19,134 nucleotides of DNA from Clarireedia homoeocarpa (Eukaryota; Ascomycota; Leotiomycetes; Helotiales; Rutstroemiaceae), in NCBI GenBank assembly GCA_001465935.1, contig LNKV01000122.1, forward strand, positions 1 through 19,134, given 5' to 3'. The notes below the pieces were generated by a model that saw nothing but the letters and a program-made list of their open reading frames with translations, did no database searches and was not told the origin of the DNA. Positions 1 through 9,554 of the stretch are shown here, piece by piece (the first letter of the stretch is position 1; every line of letters begins with the position of its first letter). The position numbers and the translations under genes were made by a program.

Positions 1-208
1 TAATTATTATCTAAATTATATATCTTTAAGGTTTCTTCTTAATAAATATAAATAACTTAAATAATCTATAATAAATAAATATAGTTATAAGAATAATAAT
101 AGTAACTTCTCAGTTTAGCAATATTATACTTTAAGTATTATAAAGTTTAAGAATCGCTTCTTATTTATTATAATTATTAAATAATCTTCTTTAATATAGT
201 TATAATTA
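1..208 (-). repeat. 3' LTR of gypsy copy A (partial, cut by window edge)
   Basis: The right border at about 208 is placed by comparison with copy B. In both copies a stretch ending in TATAATTA is followed shortly by a TCCGGAT word (214-220 here, 10184-10190 in copy B), after which the internal integrase-side sequence begins. About 100-200 of this segment aligns with about 10080-10161. Only the U3-proximal part of the LTR is in the window. The border is by eye and could move by several bases. Confidence 0.65.
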
Positions 209-700
209 TTTTCTCCGGATTCTTATAATCGAAGCTATTTAGAGAGAAGTACTAGAGAGCTAAGTACTTTCGGGTTAGCTCGATAGAAGTCTCGAAGTAG
301 TATTAGAGATATTTTAAAATCCGATATTTAGTACTAAGCTAGATCGATATTATAATCTCTTTATTAGATACGATACTTTAATAACTTTTATTTTAAATAG
401 TAGGCTAATACTTACTCTACTTTATATTTATCTATTCTTATTATATTAATTAGTAAAGATAGTTTATTATACTAATCTAATAATAGATTATCGGCTATTT
501 TCTTTAACTTATCGACTAGGAATATATTATAGATTTATATAATACTAAGTAGATCTAGATAATAAAAGTAATTAATATATTCTAAGATTTTAAAATATTT
601 ATTAGTAGGATAATCTAGTTTTTTAGATAACTATTATATTAATAGATATTATATATCTAACTAGATATAATTATTAATTTAGAAGTTTACTAACTAATAA
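209..700 (-). other. 3' end of gypsy A interior, integrase tail to LTR
   Basis: Between the 3' LTR and the recognisable integrase core lies about 500 bp that should encode the integrase C-terminal tail (in many fungal gypsy elements a chromodomain) and the polypurine tract. I could not read a convincing chromodomain or an unbroken purine tract. The segment is less eroded than most of the window and keeps several CG words between 214 and 345. Assignment is by position only. Confidence 0.4.
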
Positions 701-1700
701 TATTTATTTATTTATTTAGCTATTTACTTTTAAGTAATTATAATAATAAAGTAAGTATATTCTAAAACTTTATAATTATAGTAAGTATAAGTATAAGTGT
801 TTTAGATATTAAAGTCGTTGACTAAGGAATATTTAATTAACTTCTAATTTTATATAGCTTTAAAAGTATATCTATAAAGTACTTTGAAGAGAAGTAAATT
901 ACTAAGAAAAGAATATAGTAAGATTAACTATATATAGTCTATTATTGATAGGAATTCAAACTAGTTATCTTGATAATAATTAACAAAGAGTTTTAATTAC
1001 TTTTATAAATATTAGTTATAAACTTCTATTTATTTATTAATTTAAAGATAGTTGGTAATAGAAAGCTTGATCTTAGTTTTAAAGATATTATTAAACTTAG
1101 TTTAGAATAAAGATATAAACTAAGAGCTTTAATTAGATAGTATTATTATAAATAGATTATAGTATTAGTAGATATATAAAATATAAAGCTTAGCCTAGTC
1201 TCTTATAATAATAGTCTTATAATATAAGATTATAATAGTTTATTTAAATAAACGGTCGATAATAATAAATATATTATTATATCTATATTTATCTTTATTA
1301 AAGTTATAATAATCTATTATAATATATTCTTATATATAAGTCGGAACTAATAATAAGTAAAGTAATCTAAATATCTTATTTTTTAGAACTGAGCTTCGAC
1401 GATATATATAGTAATTACGAATATATATAGCGATATTATTTTTTATAAAGTGTTAGTAATAATACTTTTTAAAAAGTAAGTAAGTCTTTCTAATATCTAG
1501 ATAAGCTATAATAATAGAGTTATATACTTTATAAATAAGAAAGATCTTTAGATTCTTAGTATCGAGAATAATAAAATAGTTTTTATAAAATAATAAGTCT
1601 TCTTTAATTTCAAACTTAGATTTGAACTTTGATTCTCTTTGATTTATTATAATTTATAAAGTTTATAAGGAATTATAATCGCGGTTCGTTTATAAAATAT
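700..1700 (-). pseudogene. Gypsy A integrase relic
   Basis: Retroviral-type integrase relic, which in a live element would join the cDNA to the host chromosome. The firmest anchor is the minus-strand reading of 1275-1180, which gives IFIIIDRL, then FK-stop-TIIIL, then YYKTI, ending AKLYI. This matches the gypsy integrase segment ILVIVDRLSK...IPCHKTI...AKLY with Ser to Phe, Pro to Leu, His/Cys to Tyr and Gln to TAA changes. The Asp of DRL (GAC, 1257-1255) is unmutated. About 800-1120 aligns over its length with copy B about 11041-11360, which supports the extent. The zinc-binding HHCC region and the last catalytic Glu were not confidently located. The outer limits are approximate. Confidence 0.8.
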
Positions 1701-2074
1701 AAGTAACTAGATTAATAAAACTTATAGAATTTATAAGGATATTTACTTTAAGAGCAGATTTATTAAAATAGTTATATATATAGAAAGCTAAAATCCGAAA
1801 GTCTAGCTTTTTATCTTTAAGTAATTACTAGATATATCGCTTTTTTTTAGATTTATTTTAGAAATCTAATTCGTTCTTTTTCCGAATAAAAGTGTTTATT
1901 ATAAAGTTGTTTTTACTAAAGCGATATATAATAAGAAAATAATAATTAGCTAGAAGTTCGGTTTATTAAGTTTACTAAGTATTAAATACTTTAGTTATTA
2001 TAAAATATTCTAAAGTTTTATAATTAGTATAAACTCGGATCTAGTATAAAGTACTTATTAGCTTAATATACTAA

Positions 2075-2235
2075 TATAAAAATAATTTTATAATTATAAG
2101 TATTTCTTTATTATAAACCTTATAATTAAACTTAGTTAGTTATATTATTTTTAAGAAGTATATAACTAGGAACTAGTTATCACTATATTTCTAGAATAAT
2201 ATACTTATTATAACTCTGTTTAATATATCAGTTTC
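2075..2235 (-). pseudogene. Gypsy A RNase H relic
   Basis: RNase H domain of the pol polyprotein, which degrades the RNA strand of the RNA:DNA hybrid during reverse transcription. Reading the minus strand from 2235 gives ETDILNRV, then a Leu/Ile stretch, KYSDN, VIYFLK, and later NYKVYNKEILIII. This is the gypsy pattern ETD-x-LD-RV ... YS ... PVAYFSK ... NYEIYDKELLAI. The first Asp (ETD, 2235-2227) and the Glu of the NKEIL motif are preserved; the Asp just before that Glu (YDKE in the family) is now Asn. Gly, Ala and Ser positions are replaced by Asn, Ile and Leu as RIP predicts. It is in the same frame as the RT (441 bp from the YxDD box, identical spacing in copy B) and immediately follows it in the gypsy order. 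Confidence 0.88.
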
Positions 2236-2469
2236 GAGTATATAAAGAAGGTTGTAATTATAATATTATAAAAGTAAAGCGGAAGTTAGTATTTCTTTAA
2301 ATATATTAAATAACTACTAATAGCTAGTATCGAAGTTAAAACGGGTTATAACTTTTATTAGTTTAATAAAAAGCTTTGTAATTATATTAAAGTCGTAGAT
2401 AAATTATTAATAAAAGTTATAAAAGCTTAGGAATAATTAAATACTTTTAAATATAATCGGATATATCTA

Positions 2470-3080
2470 TTTCTAAATAATAATAACTTTTTCAGGATCA
2501 ACTTCGATATTGTCGATTAAGATAATAAAGCTAAAGTACTTTATATATTTAATATCAAATTTATATTTCTTAAAGTTAATTTACAAACTAGTATCCTTAA
2601 GTCTTTGAAATATTTAGATAATATAAATTATATACTCAAGTTTATTTTCTAAGTAAATTAAGATATTATTAAAATAAGTAGTATAAAAAATATTAAGAAA
2701 ATCAAATAGAATATTATTTATATAATACTAATATATAACTAAACTATTAGTTAGTCTAAATAATATAACTTTATACTTATATACTCTATATTATATATAG
2801 AATATAATATACTTTTTAGAGGCCGGGTCTATATAAATATAATAGAATATTTAATAAATATCTAATTTAGTAAAGATTTTTATTTTTAAAAGCCTAGTTA
2901 AAATCTTATTAATAAGTAAAAATAAATATCTATCTTTGTAAATAAGGGTATTCAAAGCTTAGAAGTTAATATATAAATAAAGAGAATTATTAAACTTTCT
3001 TATAAATAGAATAGAAATTATAAAAAGTATTTAACTTAGTTTAATAAAGCTTTTAAGTAGGTTGTTTATAATATATTCTT
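2470..3080 (-). pseudogene. Gypsy A reverse transcriptase relic
   Basis: RNA-directed DNA polymerase domain of a Ty3/gypsy pol. Minus-strand reading from 2958 gives ALNTLIYKDRYLF, LLINKIL, then KIFTKLDIY, followed by IDPAS (minus strand, 2829-2818 for DPAS). These are the fingers/palm motifs ALN...KDRYPLPLIDE and KLDI...DPAS of gypsy RTs; the first catalytic Asp (KLD, codon 2862-2860) survives. Downstream comes YINNILFDFLNIFYTTYFNNILIY, shown here in two parts: YINNILFDFLNIF then YTTYFNNILIY. The YLDD catalytic box has become YFNN (2676-2665), both Asp codons converted to AAT, so the enzyme is dead even apart from its stops. After it, FQRLK and NFKKYKFDIKYIKYF match the thumb-side conserved segment. 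Stops seen are TAA/TAG only. Confidence 0.95.
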
Positions 3081-3299
3081 TAACTACTTTTAGCTTTTTC
3101 AACGATATCTTATAAAGTAGATTGTACTTAAGAGTTTTTTCTTTATCACTCTCTAATTAGATCTTATAGTTATATAAGCAATAAAGTAGAAGGAGGTCGG
3201 ACTTAGACTTCGAGAATATATATATATATACTATATATTTAGCTAGTATAAATAGTTTAATATTAATATTTATAAGAGAGTATATAATAGTAAAATAAT

Positions 3300-5407
3300 C
3301 GGTCGAGGTTAGTAACTATATAATTAAAGTAGTTATATCTTATTTAGATATTTACTACTCTTTTTACTAGTTAATTAGGCTCTTGACCTTTTATAAAGTA
3401 ACTATAAAAAGCTTATTATCGTTATCTCTTTTATAAATATAGTTTATTATTATAATAGAAATTATATATATCTTTATAATACTTAGTTTATATTATAAAG
3501 AAGAGATCTAGAGAGACTTTAAAAGTCTCTTAAGCTTAGTATTAAATATAGAAGTTATAGACTTAACTAGTTTCAACTCTTTTTTTATATAGATAATAGA
3601 ATATTTAATTTAAGTTTTATAAGATAAACTATTTTATATATATTTAGTTTATAAATAGCTCTTTAAGTTAAATAAAACGTCTTTAAGTATAGTTAACTAG
3701 TATTTAATTCTTAGTAAGCTATTTATATCTTAATATTACTATATATATACTTAAGTAGATAATTAGAAAGGGGATAAATAATTAGATATAACTATTAATT
3801 ATAAAGTTAATTAAAGTATAATAAGTAATTAGAAGTTTATCTTAATTATTATATCTTTTAACTTATAAGAGTGTTTTTAAATATTTAATTATAGACTTAA
3901 GATTATAATAAAGTTGTTAAAAAAAAGAAATATTAATTAGTATAAAACTATTTACTCTAGAGTCAATAAGAGCTTTGGTTTGATAGAAAATACTATTTTT
4001 TACTAGTTTATATAATATTATTATATAATTTCTGTTTATTAGTTTAGTTAAATTTAAATATCTTATATCTCTCAAACTATCTAAGAAAGAGTCTTTATTT
4101 AAATACTATCTTTTACTCGATCTACTTCTAATTACTTTATATAAACTACAACTTCAGTTTAAACTTTAACTAGAATATTATTTTCTTTCTTTATTTCCTC
4201 TATTATATCTTTATAAAACTTATATTCGATTTTATTTATTATATAGTAAAGGGTTTAGACTTAAGTAAGAGTAGAGAAGAGAGAGTTTCGAGTAAAGCTA
4301 CTAACTAATAAAGTAGCTTTTTAACTAAGAGAGAAGTAATATAATATATTAGTAAATAAAAGTAGTTATATAAGTAAAGTAGTAGTAAAGATATTAGATT
4401 AGTTTTAGAGTACTTACTAGCTTTTAATATAAATAGTAACTTAGTCTCGATAGTTTATTATAATTATTACTATTTTAATAGAGGTTTATTAAACTTATTT
4501 ACTTATTATAATATTAGTATTATTTGTATTTAAGTACTAAAGTACTTATATATCGGCTTTATAATCCTTATTTCTAAGATAATCTATAAACGAATATATT
4601 CGATAATTATTATTCAACTTTCTAATAAAGTCTTAATATTTATTCTTTAAGTTAGTCTTGTTAGTAATACTAACTAGAAGCTCGAACTATTAGTAGAAAG
4701 GTTTAAAGAGTTGACTTTTAAACTAGATAAGATATATATATATATTTTAGATATACTAGTACTTAGTTAGATCTATTAGAAAGTTAGCTACTTTATTAAT
4801 TATTTACTCGGATATAATATTGTCTTAGATATATAATCCTTTATAATATTTAAGAGCTAAACTTTCTAATTAGTCTAATATAAATAAGTATTTAGTACTA
4901 TTATTAATAAAGCTATATTTATACTAGTTAATTTGATTTATAATAAACTTTCTTTATAGTTAAATAATAGGTTTTTTTCTATTAGAGAGCTTATTAGCTA
5001 AATACAGAATCTTAAATAATATATAACTTGATATAATTAGAATAGTATTATATTAATATAAAGGAGTAGGTAGTTATAAACTATATAACTAATATAATAA
5101 TAATAATTAGAGGGTGCTAAGTAAGTTATATTTAATTATTAGTTAAAGTAATAACTGTTTTTTAATTTAGTTTACTAATATAGTATATTTAGTATTTTAA
5201 ACTGTTAGTTATATTTGGAATTAGGCTTATATCTCTACTATTTAGACTATTAATATAGTTATTAAGTTAGTAGATAATATAATCGAAAGAGCTTTTTAAA
5301 CTATTTTTCCTTTATTCTTACTTCGATATCGACGACCGGCGTCTATATTTTAACTAAGTTAAAGTGAAGGGGATATAAGTACCGAATAGCTTTATCGGGT
5401 AGTAAGT
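3300..5407 (-). pseudogene. Gypsy A gag and protease region (degenerate)
   Basis: By position between the RT N-terminus and the 5' LTR this 2.1 kb should encode protease and the Gag structural protein. I could not read a clear protease DSG/DTG triad or a capsid motif. The one candidate landmark is a zinc-knuckle-like stretch at 4519-4478. It is 4519-to-2676 = 1843 bases from the pol frame anchor, so it is in a different phase, as expected for gag versus pol (or after an indel). The last 100 bases before the LTR (about 5300-5400) are among the least eroded in the window, with a run of CpG-containing words at 5327-5341. Assignment is mostly by element architecture. Confidence 0.55.
4478..4519 (-). 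other. Zinc-knuckle-like remnant in gypsy A gag
   Basis: Minus-strand codons 4519-4478 read Y-stop-Y-Y-N-K-stop-I-S-L-I-N-L-Y. With Cys to Tyr and Gln to stop reversed this has the spacing C-x2-C-x4-x-x4-C of a retroelement CCHC nucleocapsid knuckle. The three Cys-position codons are TAC, TAT, TAT, exactly what TGC/TGT become under RIP. The expected His is Ser here (AGT), which RIP does not explain, so the match could be chance in Tyr-rich AT sequence. Confidence 0.35.
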
Positions 5408-6035
5408 TGTATAGGAGAGAGAGAGTAATATTAAGAATCTAAGATAGACTTATCTTCTACTTAGTATATAGTTTAGAGTATTGTCTAGCTAGCCTCAAGA
5501 GTATCCTAAGTACTAAGCTAGATATCAAGAATAATAGTAATACTTTATAAAGTATTATAAGAAAGCAAGTTAGCTTATTTAATTAATATAGAACGACTTA
5601 CTTAGTCTCTGTTTTAAGGTTAGTTAAAAGGTATTTAATATATTATTATAGAGTATATATATTATTAAAAGATATTTAGGGGGTAATATTATATATTGAT
5701 AATATCGGAATAGATCTATTTTTACTATTTAGAGAATCTTTAAAAAAGAGATTTAAAAGTAAAAAGAGATTGATTATTAATATTATTTAAATAATTGTTA
5801 ATATAGTTAAAAGGATAAGTAAGTTATTAATAATATAACGAGATTACTAATTAAGATACTAAATAATCTTAGAATTAACAATTATAGAGTTAAGAGGATT
5901 ATAAAAGCCCGAAGGCTTATATATAGAAAGTGATTATATATTATATTATATATATACTAATATATACTAATATATACTTGATATCTGACTTACTTCTAAA
6001 AAGGTTATATCCTTATATAATATCGTGATAATTCA
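5408..6035 (-). repeat. 5' LTR of gypsy copy A
   Basis: The extent comes from alignment by eye with copy B's LTR: AATATTA-GAATCTAA at 5427 matches 9573, ACTTATCTTCTA at 5448 matches 9605, TTATTAATAATATAA at 5824 matches 9954, and CTTATATATA near 5910 matches about 10049. Offsets drift only from about 4157 to 4126. Ends are TG at 5408-5409 (plus strand) and CA at 6034-6035, the expected TG...CA of an LTR, giving about 628 bp. The outer end lies inside a 79-bp tandem duplication. Borders are inferred and could be off by tens of bases on the left side. Confidence 0.6.
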
Positions 6036-6129
6036 GTTAGAATTATTATAATATACTTGATATTTAACTCACTTTTATAAAGGTTATATTCTTATATAGT
6101 ATTATAATAATTTAGTTAGAATTATTATA
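5972..6129 (+). repeat. Two-copy 79-bp direct tandem repeat
   Basis: Unit 1 is 5972-6050 and unit 2 is 6051-6129; both are exactly 79 bp, start with ATATACTTGATAT and end with GTTAGAATTATTATA. They differ at 11 positions by my count, ten of them transitions, with no gaps. The repeat covers the outer end of the gypsy A 5' LTR plus about 15 bp beyond it, and is preceded by a short tatatactaa repeat (5951-5976). The near-exclusive transitions indicate the duplication existed before RIP acted. Confidence 0.85.
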
Positions 6130-6232
6130 AATACTATTATACAAGTTTTAATATAATTTATAAATAAATTTAAAGTAATAAAGGAACTTTAAAAGTAAAC
6201 TAAATAATTGATATTTTAATATAAAAATTAAT

Positions 6233-6600
6233 ATATAAAAAACTTATATCTACTTAGAAGATTACGAATATCTAGAACTCTTAGATAACTATTTCGAGTA
6301 TTAGAGTTTTATATATATATTAAAGATTTATAAAATATAATATAAGATAGAGTTATAAAATAATAAGAAGTTTGTAAAGCTACTTCGAGAATAAATTAAG
6401 AATAACTAGATAATCTAGAATAATATATAGAAGTAGTAGTAGAAAGAGTATTTAAAAAAGTATTAATTATATTAATATAAGATATAAAAATTACTTTATT
6501 ATAAAAAGACTTTTAAGAAGTAATAGAAAGATTAGAATAACTAATCTAATCTAGATTTTAAAAGTGAGTATAATAAGAACTAAATAAAATAAATAAATTA
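6233..6600 (+). pseudogene. Unrecognised coding relic, plus strand
   Basis: One plus-strand frame starting at 6233 reads as a plausible eroded protein: after an initial TAA comes KTYIYLEDYEYLELLDNYF, then repeated KK/Q-position stops, with FVKLLRE and YKKTFKK further on. Stops are TAA/TAG only and fall where Gln would fit, giving a Gln/Lys/Tyr-rich, possibly coiled-coil protein. I do not recognise the family. It lies outside the gypsy A LTR and ends where a pyrimidine-rich low-complexity tract begins. It could belong to another transposable element or to a duplicated host gene. Confidence 0.3.
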
Positions 6601-6690
6601 TTATTCTTATTATTACTATCTTTATTATCCTTTTTATTTTTTTTATCTTTATTACCTTCCTAACTATTATTCTTTTTATTAGAAGGCTAA
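6575..6690. repeat. Low-complexity T/C-rich tract
   Basis: An interrupted run of TTATTA, TTATC and poly-T words with almost no purine-rich stretches on the plus strand. On the minus strand it would encode an Asn/Lys/Asp/Ser-rich run. It separates the two coding-like relics of the unidentified region. It may be a decayed simple-repeat or a low-complexity part of a protein; nothing shows which. Confidence 0.5.
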
Positions 6691-7190
6691 TCTATAAAAC
6701 AACTTTCTAAATTATATATCTTAGTTAATATTCTAAAAAATTTCTTTATATCTTTTAAATCTTAAAAACTTAATATTAAGTTAATTATAGAAATAATAAA
6801 AAGAAATTTATCTTATTAAGACCTTTTAGTTTAAATAATACTAGTAATTTCTTAATAGCTAATATTAAAACTTTAAGAATAGAGTGATATTTCTTTATCT
6901 AATAATCCTAATAATAATTTAATTTCTTAATATTTATATAATTATAATAATACTTTTTATTAAGACTATATAAAGTATTTTGAATATAACTAAGATAAGG
7001 AATATAATAGTGATTATTATAATTCTAGAAGTTATAATAATTTTAAATATATTTTTAAAGAGTCTTAATATCTTTATTAGATAATTTTAGTAAATTATAT
7101 AAAGAAGTAATCTAAGTATTAGTTAGAGTAATAAGTTAGTTACTAGATAAACCGATTTAGTTAGTTTTTATATAAGTTTCTTTATAAGAT

Positions 7191-7430
7191 ATAAGAAAGT
7201 TAGATAAAAAAGTAATTATTTGATTTTTATATTATAGAGTTTAAGATCGAACTAAAAAAGAAGCTAGATATTATATTAGATATATATTAAATATAAGATT
7301 ATAAAAAACTTATAGATTTAAGAAATATAAAATCAAATAATTTAGTTTATAATATTTATTAGAATTAAGTTTAGTTTGTAAATCTAGTAATAAAAGTTTA
7401 TAAATAGAAATAATATATTTTATAAATATT
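7191..7430 (+). pseudogene. Unrecognised coding relic, plus strand (second block)
   Basis: The plus frame beginning at 7191 reads IRKLDKKVII, then RTKKEARYYIRYILNIRL, KTYRFKKYKIK and YLLELSLVCK, with stops that are mostly TAA and one TGA. The charged, regularly spaced composition is unlike noise in AT-rich DNA and suggests a real ancestral coding sequence. It is in a different phase from the blocks at 6233 and 7615, so either indels or separate exons lie between them. Family not recognised. Confidence 0.3.
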
Positions 7431-7614
7431 TAAAGAAAACTAATAGGAATCTATAACTAAATAGAATTATAAATTTAAAGATATAGAATTTTAAAAAGTA
7501 TAAAATATAGTAAGATTATATATTTAAATATTAACTAGAGATCTACGAGAATTAAATAAAAGTAGTAGATATTATAAACTCTAAAATAAAGTAGATAATT
7601 ATCTATTCTAATTA

Positions 7615-8170
7615 GTAAAAAAAGAATTATTTTCTTAAAAGCTAAGAACTATTTTTAATAAAAAAGATTAGTAAAAAGAAAATAAACTTAAAAGATTTTT
7701 ATATAAAGTAATTAGAGAATATATAGAAATTCTACTTAGATAAGAATTAAAAGAAGTAATTTATATAGATTAAGTTTAAAAAGATAGAATTTAAAAATCA
7801 GTTATAAAAATAATTAGTAATTAAAAGATAAAGAGATTAGAAAAGTAAAAAGAATTCGAAACTTATTAATAATAAAAAATAAATAATATCTATAATAATA
7901 ATATTAGTCTTAATCGAAGATATTTGATTTCTATAATTAGAAATAAAGAGATTAAAACTAAAAAGATCGAACTTACTATTTATCTAAGTAAGAAAAGAAG
8001 ATTATATATTATTATACTATTAATAAATTTAATAAGTAGTTTATCGAGTATATAATTAATTAACTAGAATTATTACTTTATAAGTACGATTATAGTAAAG
8101 TCTATAATTAACTTAATAAAAATTATTATACTTATCTTTACTATTACTTTGTTTATCTAATAGAGTATAA
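7615..8170 (+). pseudogene. Unrecognised coding relic, plus strand (third block)
   Basis: The plus frame from 7615 stays readable for about 185 codons with only TAA/TAG stops. It contains VKKELFS, KLRTIFNKKD, KENKLKRFLYKVIREYIEIL, ELKEVIYID, then KIKRLEK and KEFETY, and later SLNRRYLISIIRNKEIKTKK. It is Lys/Glu/Arg-rich with Gln-position stops, as a RIP-hit soluble or DNA-binding protein would be. I cannot assign a family. The C-terminal part becomes Ile/Leu/Ser-rich, a typical end product of Ala/Thr/Pro erosion. It is the strongest candidate for a non-retroelement gene or a different transposon class in the window. Confidence 0.35.
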
Positions 8171-8824
8171 TTATATTTAAATATAGTGAAAATTAGAAAG
8201 TGAAATAAGATAGGAAGTATAAGTTATAAGAAAAATAAATAGAAAGTATTATTATTACTATTGATATTACTATTATATAGTATAAATAAAAGAAAGTAAT
8301 TTAAGTATATATATCTTGAAATAATCACTTTAAACTTTATTATTATAGAAATTTATTAATAATTATATCTAATTAAAATAATAATAATAAAAATAATTAC
8401 TTAAAACAATCTAATCTAGCTAAAATAAATATTTACTAGGTCAATTGTACTTTAACTAGTTAATACTAATTAGAATTTCAAAATACTTTATTATTAAATA
8501 GTTATTTAAGAGAATTACTAATTCTAGTAAATAATATATAATCTACTTAATATAAACTAATAGAATTATCTGTTTATTTATTTTTTAAATTTATATAAAG
8601 ATAAACTCTGATTATTAAATTAATAAGAAATTATATAATTAGAAATAATATAAAGAAAGTAAGTACTATAACTATTTATACTCGTTGTTTAAAATACTTT
8701 AAATAATAATTATAATATAATCTCAAGTAAATAAATTATAAAGGTTAATTATAAATATATTTAATATTTTATTTATATAAAACTTTCTTTATTCTCTATA
8801 ATTTAATATTAGAGTTAGAGAGTA

Positions 8825-9188
8825 TATTATAAAAAGATTTATATAGTATATATAATTATAAAGTAGAATTGATTACTTAATCGAGTATATATATAGTTAG
8901 CTTTTATAAACTGATCTTTAAAGCTATAAAGCTAAAGTTTATAATCTATATTATAATATTATTAAAGATCAATAATCTTAGTATACTACTTAGAACTTTT
9001 ATTAATATATTATAATCTTTATCTATATTTCCTTTATAAATTATAGAATTAGATAGAATTACTCTCTTTAACTTAAGATTCTTATTAATCTTTATAAATA
9101 AGATTGAGAATTTTAAGAAGAAGAGGGGGATTAATTAATTATATCTTTATTTACTATTATATACTTAGTTATTATTTAAACTGTGATA
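8825..9188 (-). repeat. Copia-family LTR, inverted relative to 13463-13826
   Basis: The reverse complement aligns end to end with 13463-13826: both are exactly 364 bp with no gaps, and I count about 44 differences, all transitions. Its 5' end reads TATCACAG (9188-9181) and its 3' end TTATAATA (8832-8825), eroded versions of the TATCACGG/CCGTGATA terminal inverted repeats of the other copy. Homology stops sharply at both borders. The five flanking bases on each side (8820-8824 and 9189-9193) are not a duplication of each other. The sequence after its 3' end does not match the primer-binding side of the copia element, so it is either a 3' LTR or a solo LTR with a lost target-site duplication. 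Confidence 0.93.
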
Positions 9189-9554
9189 TTTAATTAGTAA
9201 GTTAATTAGATTATAAGAGATTTATTTATTTAATATTTTTAACTTGAAAATAAAATCTTAATACTTTATTAAAAAGATTAAATAATCTTATTATAAATAT
9301 TCTTATTAAGAAAATATTAGTAAGAGAGTAGTAATAGTAATACTAGAAAAAGTATTAAAAAAAATATAAGTAAAAATCAATTTAATAATTTACTTTTATT
9401 ATAACTTTAATTATTTTTATTAAATTTTAAACTATACTTATAAATCTTATATTAATATAGTTAATATTATAGTCTTGTTATTTATTAAAAATAAAGTAAG
9501 GTCTTAATCTTATAATTAAAAAAGTTAAGAATTAATTATTTTTCCTTTTCTTTT
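9189..9554. other. Spacer with no identifiable content
   Basis: About 365 bp between the inverted copia-family LTR and the gypsy B LTR. It contains A/T runs and no readable coding relic or repeat that I could match. If the LTR at 8825-9188 were a 3' LTR, this should hold the end of a copia RNase H domain and polypurine tract; I see neither. Confidence 0.5.

Larger units (their letters stand above)
1..6035 (-). mobile_element. Ty3/gypsy LTR retrotransposon, copy A (RIP-inactivated)
   Basis: This is a nearly complete metavirid (Ty3/gypsy) element read on the minus strand, so its 5' end is on the right. Order in the direction of transcription: 5' LTR about 6035-5408, gag-side region about 5400-3300, reverse transcriptase about 3080-2470, RNase H about 2235-2075, integrase about 1700-700, then a 3' LTR cut by the window start. 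RT before RNase H before integrase is the gypsy order and excludes copia. Interior about 5.2 kb and LTR about 0.6 kb are normal for fungal gypsy elements. The pol frame is continuous by phase from 2958 to 1180: the anchor motifs ALN (2958), YxDD box (2676), ETD of RNase H (2235) and the DRL motif (1257) are all separated by multiples of three. It is interrupted only by TAA/TAG codons where Gln or Trp is expected. Confidence 0.92.
6130..8824. other. Unidentified 2.7-kb segment between gypsy A and a copia-type LTR
   Basis: Apart from the three coding-like blocks and the low-complexity tract listed separately, I see no landmark here. I found no RT, integrase or RNase H motifs and no clear terminal inverted repeats. 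It does not align by eye with the gag side of the copia element at 13827 onward, which would be expected if the LTR at 8825-9188 were the 5' LTR of a minus-strand element. Its substitution pattern is as RIP-affected as its surroundings, so it was probably itself part of a repeated sequence, or was hit by leakage from flanking repeats. Confidence 0.6.

Noticed and set aside
5941..5976. TATATACTAA repeats and AT microsatellites (also 3205-3235, 4731-4750) as regulatory arrays
   Set aside because: Short AT repeats are expected by chance at this composition and have no supporting context.
7191..8170. DUF3435/FluG-type tyrosine recombinase (Starship captain) relic
   Set aside because: The charged Lys/Arg/Glu-rich helices brought the family to mind, but no recombinase motif or catalytic residue could be pointed to; kept as unrecognised.
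6130..8824. Gag region of a minus-strand copia element whose 5' LTR is 8825-9188
   Set aside because: The sequence after the LTR does not align with the leader or gag side after 13826, and the best coding-like frames are on the plus strand.
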